A stretch of 64,000 nt of DNA, from assembly GCA_031769625.1 (NCBI GenBank), contig JAUIMM010002531.1:1-64000 (forward strand), read 5' to 3'. A program made the translations under genes and the position numbers. Positions 58,676 through 64,000 of this stretch are shown one piece after another; the stretch's first letter is position 1; each line of letters opens with the position of its first letter. A model generated the notes under the pieces. That model had not been told where the DNA came from and ran no database searches. It saw nothing but the letters and a program-made list of their open reading frames with translations. Source of the stretch: Taudactylus pleione. Lineage: Eukaryota > Chordata > Amphibia > Anura > Myobatrachidae.

Positions 58676-61600
58676 ATAACAAAAGCGCATACTTTGTGAT
58701 ATCTCCTCTTGTAGCAAACACAGACAGCTCAAAATTTCACTGGATGTGTTGAAGACCAAAACCCACAAATGTGATGTGAAATGGTTTTTCTCCCATGTTG
58801 CGTTTAAGAGAAAACAGCAAATGCTCGTTTTAGTGCCAAAATGCAATGAAAGCAATGAAAACAACAAAAGCGCATACTTTGTGATATCTCCTCTTGTAGC
58901 AAACACAGACAGCTCAAAATTTCACTGGATGTGTTGAAGACCAAGACCCACAAATGTGATGTGAAATGGTTTTTCTCCCATGTTGCGTTAAGAGAAAACA
59001 GCAAATGCACGTTTTAGGCCAAAATGCATTGAAAGCAATGGAAACTACAAAAGCGCATACTTTGTGATATCTCCTCTTGTAGCAAACACAGACAGCTCAA
59101 AATTTCACTGGATGTGTTGAAGACCAAGACCCACAAATGTGATGTGAAATGGTTTTTCTCCCATGTTGCGTTTAAGAGAAAACAGCAAATGCACGTTTTA
59201 GGCCAAAATGCATTGAAAGCAATGGAAACAACAAAAGCGCATACTTTGTGATATCTCCTCTTGTAGCAAACACAGACAGCTCAAAATTTCACTGGATGTG
59301 TTGAAGACCAAGACCCACAAATGTGATGTGAAATGGTTTTTCTCCCATGTTGCGTTTAAGAGAAAACAGCAAATGCAAGTTTTAGGCCAAAATGCATTGA
59401 AAGCAATGGAAACAACAAAAGCGCATACTTTGTGATATCTCCTCTTGTAGCAAACACAGACAGCTCAAAATTTCACTGGATGTGTTGAAGACCAAGACCC
59501 ACAAATGTGATGTGAAATGGTTTTTCTCCCATGTTGCGTTTAAGAGAAAACAGCAAATGCAAGTTTTAGGCCAAAATGCATTGAAAGCAATGGAAACAAC
59601 AAAAGCGCATACTTTGTGATATCTCCTCTTGTAGCAAACACAGACAGCTCAAAATTTCACTGGATGTGTTGAAGACCAAGACCCACAAATGTGATGTGAA
59701 ATGGTTTTTCTCCCATGTTGCGTTTAAGAGAAAACAGCAAATGCAAGTTTTAGGCCAAAATGCATTGAAAGCAATGGAAACAACAAAAGCGCATACTTTG
59801 TGATATCTCCTCTTGTAGCAAACACAGACAGCTCAAAATTTCACTGGATGTGTTGAAGACCAAGACCCACAAATGTGATGTGAAATGGTTTTTCTCCCAT
59901 GTTGCGTTTAAGAGAAAACAGCAAATGCTCGTTTTATGCCAAAATGCATTGAAAGCAATGAAAACAACAAAAGCACATACTTTGTGATATCTCCTCTTGT
60001 AGCAAACACAGACAGCTCAAAATTTCACTGGATGTGTTGAAGACCAAGACCCACAAATGTGATGTGAAATGGTTTTTCTCCCATGCTGCGTTTAAGAGAA
60101 AACAGCAAATGCACGTTTTAGGCCAAAATGCATTGAAAGCAATGAAAACACAAAAGCGCATACTTTGTGTTATCTCCTCTTGTAGCAAACACAGACAGCT
60201 CAAAATTTCACTGGATGTGTTGAAGACCAAGACCCACAAATGTGATGTGAAATGGTTTTTCTCCCATGTTGCGTTTAAGAGAAAACAGCAAATGCAAGTT
60301 TTAGGCCAAAATGCATTGAAAGCAATGGAAATAACAAAAGTCCATACTTTGTGATATCTCCTCTTGTAGCAAACACAGACAGCTCAAAATTGCACTGGAT
60401 GTGTTGAAGACCAAGACCCACAAATGTGATGTGAAATGGTTTTTCTGCCATGTTGCGTTTAAGAGAAAACAGCAAATGCACGTTTTAGGCCAAAATGCAT
60501 TGAAAGCAATGAAAACAACAAAAGCGCATACTTTGTGATATCTCCTCTTGTAGCAAACACAGACAGCTCAAAATTTCACTGGATGTGTTGAAGACCAAGA
60601 CCCACAAATGTGATGTGAAATGGTTTTTCTCCCATGTTGCATTTAAGAGAAAACAGCAAATGCACGTTTTAGGCCAAAATGCATTGAAAGCAATGGAAAC
60701 AACAAAAGCGCATACTTTGTGATATCTCCTCTTGTAGCAAACACAGACAGCTCAAAATTTCACTGGATGTGTTGAAGACCAAGATCCACAAATGTGATGT
60801 GAAATGGTTTTTCTCACATGTTGCGTTTAAGAGAAAACAGCAAATGCACGTTTTAGGCCAAAATGCATTGAAAGCAATGGAAACAACAAAAGCGAATACT
60901 TTGTGTTATCTCCTCTTGTAGCAAACACAGACAGCTCAAAATTTCACTGGATGTGTTGAAGACCAAGACCCACAAATGTGATGTGAAATGGTTTTTCTCC
61001 CATGTTGCGTTTAAGAGAAAACAGCAAATGCACGTTTTAGGCCAAAATGCATTGAAAGCAATGAAAACACAAAAGCGCATACTTTGTGTTATCTCCTCTT
61101 GTAGCAAACACAGACAGCTCAAAATTTCACTGGATGTGTTGAAGACCAAGACCCACAAATGTGATGTGAAATGGTTTTTCTCCCATGTTGCGTTTAAGAG
61201 AAAACAGCAAATGCAAGTTTTAGGCCAAAATGCATTGAAAGCAATGGAAATAACAAAAGCGCATACTTTGTGATATCTCCTCTTGTAGCAAACACAGACA
61301 GCTCAAAATTTCACTGGATGTGTTGAAGACCAAGACCCACCAATGTGATGTGAAATGGTTTTTCTCCCATGTTGCGTTTAAGAGAAAACAGCAAATGCAA
61401 GTTTTAGGCCAAAATGCATTGAAAGCAATGGAAATAACAAAAGCGCATACTTTGTGATATCTCCTCTTGTAGCAAACACAGACAGCTCAAAATTTCACTG
61501 GATGTGTTGAAGACCAAGACCCACAAATGTGATGTGAAATGGTTTTTCTCCCATGTTGCGTTTAAGAGAAAACAGCAAATGCTCGTTTTATGCCAAAATG

Positions 61601-64000
61601 CATTGAAAGCAATGGAAACAACAAAAGCGCATACTTTGTGATATCTCCTCTTGTAGCAAACACAGACAGCTCAAAATTTCACTGGATGTGTTGAGGACCA
61701 AGACCCACAAATGTGATGTGAAATGGTTTTTCTCCCATGTTGCGTTTAAGAGAAAACAGCAAATGCACGTTTTAGGCCAAAATGCATTGAAAGCAATGGA
61801 AATAACAAAAGTCCATACTTTGTGATATCTCCTCTTGTAGCAAACACAGACAGCTCAAAATTGCACTGGATGTGTTGAAGACCAAGACCCACAAATGTGA
61901 TGTGAAATGGTTTTTCTCCATGTTGCGTTTAAGAGAAAACAGCAAATGCAAGTTTTAGGCCAAAATGCATTGAAAGCAATGGAAATATCAAAAGCGCATA
62001 CTTTGTGATATCTCCTCTTGTAGCAAACACAGACAGCTCAAAATTTCACTGGATGTGTTGAAGACCAAAACCCACAAATGTGATGTGAAATGGTTTTTCT
62101 CCCATGTTGCGCTTAAGAGAAAACAGCAAATGCTCGTTTTATGCCAAAATGCAATGAAAGCAATGAAAACAACAAAAGCGCATACTTTGTGATATCTCCT
62201 CTTGTAGCAAACACAGACAGCTCAAAATTTCACTGGATGTGTTGAAGACCAAGACCCACAAATGTTATGTGAAATGGTTTTTCTCCCATGTTGCGTTTAA
62301 GAGAAAACAGCAAATGCACGTTTTAGGCCAAAATGCATTGAAAGCAATGAAAACAACAAAAGCGCATACTTTGTGATATCTCCTCTTGTAGCAAACACAG
62401 ACAGCTCAAAATATCACTGGATGTGTTGAAGACCAAGACCCACAAATGTGATGTGAAATGGTTTTTCTCCCATGTTGCGTTTAAGAGAAAACAGCAAATG
62501 CACGTTTTAGGCCAAAATGCATTGAAAGCAATGGAAACTACAAAAGCGCATACTTTGTGATATCTCCTCTTGTAGCAAACACAGACAGCTCAAAATTTCA
62601 CTGGATGTATTGAAGACCAAGACCCACAAATGTGATGTGAAATGGTTTTTCTCCCATGTTGCGTTTAAGAGAAAACAGCAAATGCACGTTTTAGGCCAAA
62701 ATGCATTGAAAGCAATGGAAACTACAAAAGCGCATACTTTGTGATATCTCCTCTTGTAGCAAACACAGACAGCTCAAAATTTCACTGGATGTGTTGAAGA
62801 CCAAGACCCACAAATGTGATGTGAAATGGTTTTTCTCCCATGTTGCATTTAAGAGAAAACAGCAAATGCACGTTTTAGGCCAAAATGCATTGAAAGCAAT
62901 GGAAATAACAAAAGTCCATACTTTGTGATATCTCCTCTTGTAGCAAACACAGACAGCTCAAAATTACACTGGATGTGTTGAAGACCAAGACCCACAAATG
63001 TGATGTGAAATGGTTTTTCTCCCATGTTGCGTTTAAGAGAAAACAGCAAATGCAAGTTTTAGGCCAAAATGCATTGAAAGCAATGGAAATAACAAAAGTC
63101 CATACTTTGTAATATCTCCTCTTGTAGCAAACACAGACAGCTCAAAATTGCACTGGATGTGTTGAAGACCAAGACCCACAAATGTGATGTGAAATGGTTT
63201 TTCTCCCATGTTGCGTTTAAGAGAAAACAGCAAATGCACGTTTTAGGCCAAAATGCATTGAAAGCAATGGAAACTACAAAAGCGCATACTTTGTGATATC
63301 TCCTCTTGTAGCAAACACAGACAGCTCAAAATTGCACTGGATGTGTTGAAGACCAAGACTCACAAATGTGATGTGAAATGGTTTTTCTCCCATGTTGCGT
63401 TTAAGAGAAAACAGCAAATGCTTGTTTTATGCCAAAATGCATTGAAAGCAATGAAAACAACAAAAGCGCATACTTTGTGATATCTCCTCTTGTAGCAAAC
63501 ACAGACAGCTCAAAATTTCACTGGATGTGTTGAAGACCAAGACCCACAAACGTGATGTGAAATGGTTTTTCTCCCATGTTGCGTTTAAGAGAAAACAGCA
63601 AATGCTCGTTTTATGCCAAAATGCATTGAAAGCAATGGAAACAACAAAAGCGCATACTTTGTGATATCTCCTCTTGTAGCAAACACAGACAGCTCAAAAT
63701 TTCACTGGATGTGTTGAAGACCAAGACCCACAAATGTGTTGTGAAATGGTTTTTCTCCCATGTTGCGTTTAAGAGAAAACAGCAAATGCACGTTTTAGGC
63801 CAAAATGCATTGAAAGCAATGGAAATAACAAAAGCACATACTTTGTGTTATCTCCTCTTGTAGCAAACACAGACAGCTCAAAATTTCACTTGATGTGTTG
63901 AAGACCAAAACCCACAAATGTGATGTGAAATGGTTTTTCTCCCATGTTGCGTTTAAGAGCAAACAGCAAATGCAAGTTTTAGGCCAAAATGCATTGAAAG

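Larger units (their letters stand above)
43827..64000 (+). repeat. Satellite B: 184-bp head-to-tail satellite array
   Basis: The unit is 184 bp with about 39% GC. Taking tgtagcaaacacagacagct as the start, there are 109 complete units (43,827-63,858) and a 142-bp partial unit to the window edge. Conserved stretches include gatgtgaaatggtttttctc and aagagaaaacagcaaatgc. The unit usually carries one EcoRV site (gatatc) and one NsiI site (atgcat). All units share one orientation. Net length change over 109 units is -24 bp: one 15-bp deletion (at 45,749/45,750) and single-base indels. The length is close to a nucleosome repeat, as in many centromeric and heterochromatic satellites. No CENP-B-like box is seen. 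Short open frames on both strands are chance products of repetition; none has a credible domain. Confidence 0.97.

Noticed and set aside
43827..64000. CRISPR array or other spacer-containing prokaryotic repeat
   Set aside because: Units are 184 bp and abut directly with no unique spacers; no cas-like genes are present. The same applies to the 29-bp units of satellite A.
43827..64000. CENP-B box inside satellite B
   Set aside because: The unit has no TTCG-N-A-N-CGGG arrangement; no CGGG is present in the consensus. Centromere function therefore cannot be claimed from the sequence.

Overview
This window is entirely tandem-repeat DNA. I find no credible gene, RNA gene, mobile element or CRISPR array. 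It holds two unrelated satellite families with a sharp boundary near position 43,826. The size, the absence of coding sequence and the nucleosome-length second repeat point to a eukaryotic genome, probably pericentromeric, subtelomeric or other heterochromatin. I do not recognise either family and cannot name the species.

Satellite A (1-43,825) is an AT-rich minisatellite, about 31% GC. Its basic unit is 29 bp, with a frequent 37-bp variant carrying an 8-bp insertion (gtagagct). One strand is G-rich and the other C-rich: 8 G to 1 C per 29-bp unit on the G-rich strand. The C-rich strand of the unit has no stop codon in any frame, so it carries many long but meaningless open frames of up to about 756 codons. 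The array is a mosaic of nine blocks of alternating polarity. Polarity switches lie near 7,716, 11,988, 14,815, 24,288, 31,988, 32,183, 33,004 and 43,797.

A large nested inverted duplication overlies these blocks. About 7,850-14,590 is mirrored by about 22,340-28,110, and each arm contains the same polarity-switch junction (11,988 and 24,288). The region between the arms is built of direct duplications 1.6-3.5 kb apart. Other segments (174-2,100 and 26,107-28,100; 28,700-29,570 and 32,183-33,003; 31,986-32,182 and 35,108-35,304) are further copies of one another.

Satellite B (43,827-64,000) is a head-to-tail array with a 184-bp period and about 39% GC. It has 109 complete units plus a 142-bp partial unit cut by the window edge. 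All units share one orientation. Indels are rare, netting -24 bp over 109 units. Linked variants recur at whole-unit spacings, giving irregular higher-order repeats, including a 5-unit tandem duplication (919 bp) and a 15-unit shift (2,759 bp). At the A/B boundary, satellite A folds back in a perfect 55-nt palindrome (43,770-43,824) just before the first B unit.

Nothing here works together as genes. The interest is structural: repeated polarity switching in one satellite beside a uniform second satellite. Because long inverted satellites are also a classic misassembly signature, the inverted junctions need support from spanning single-molecule reads.
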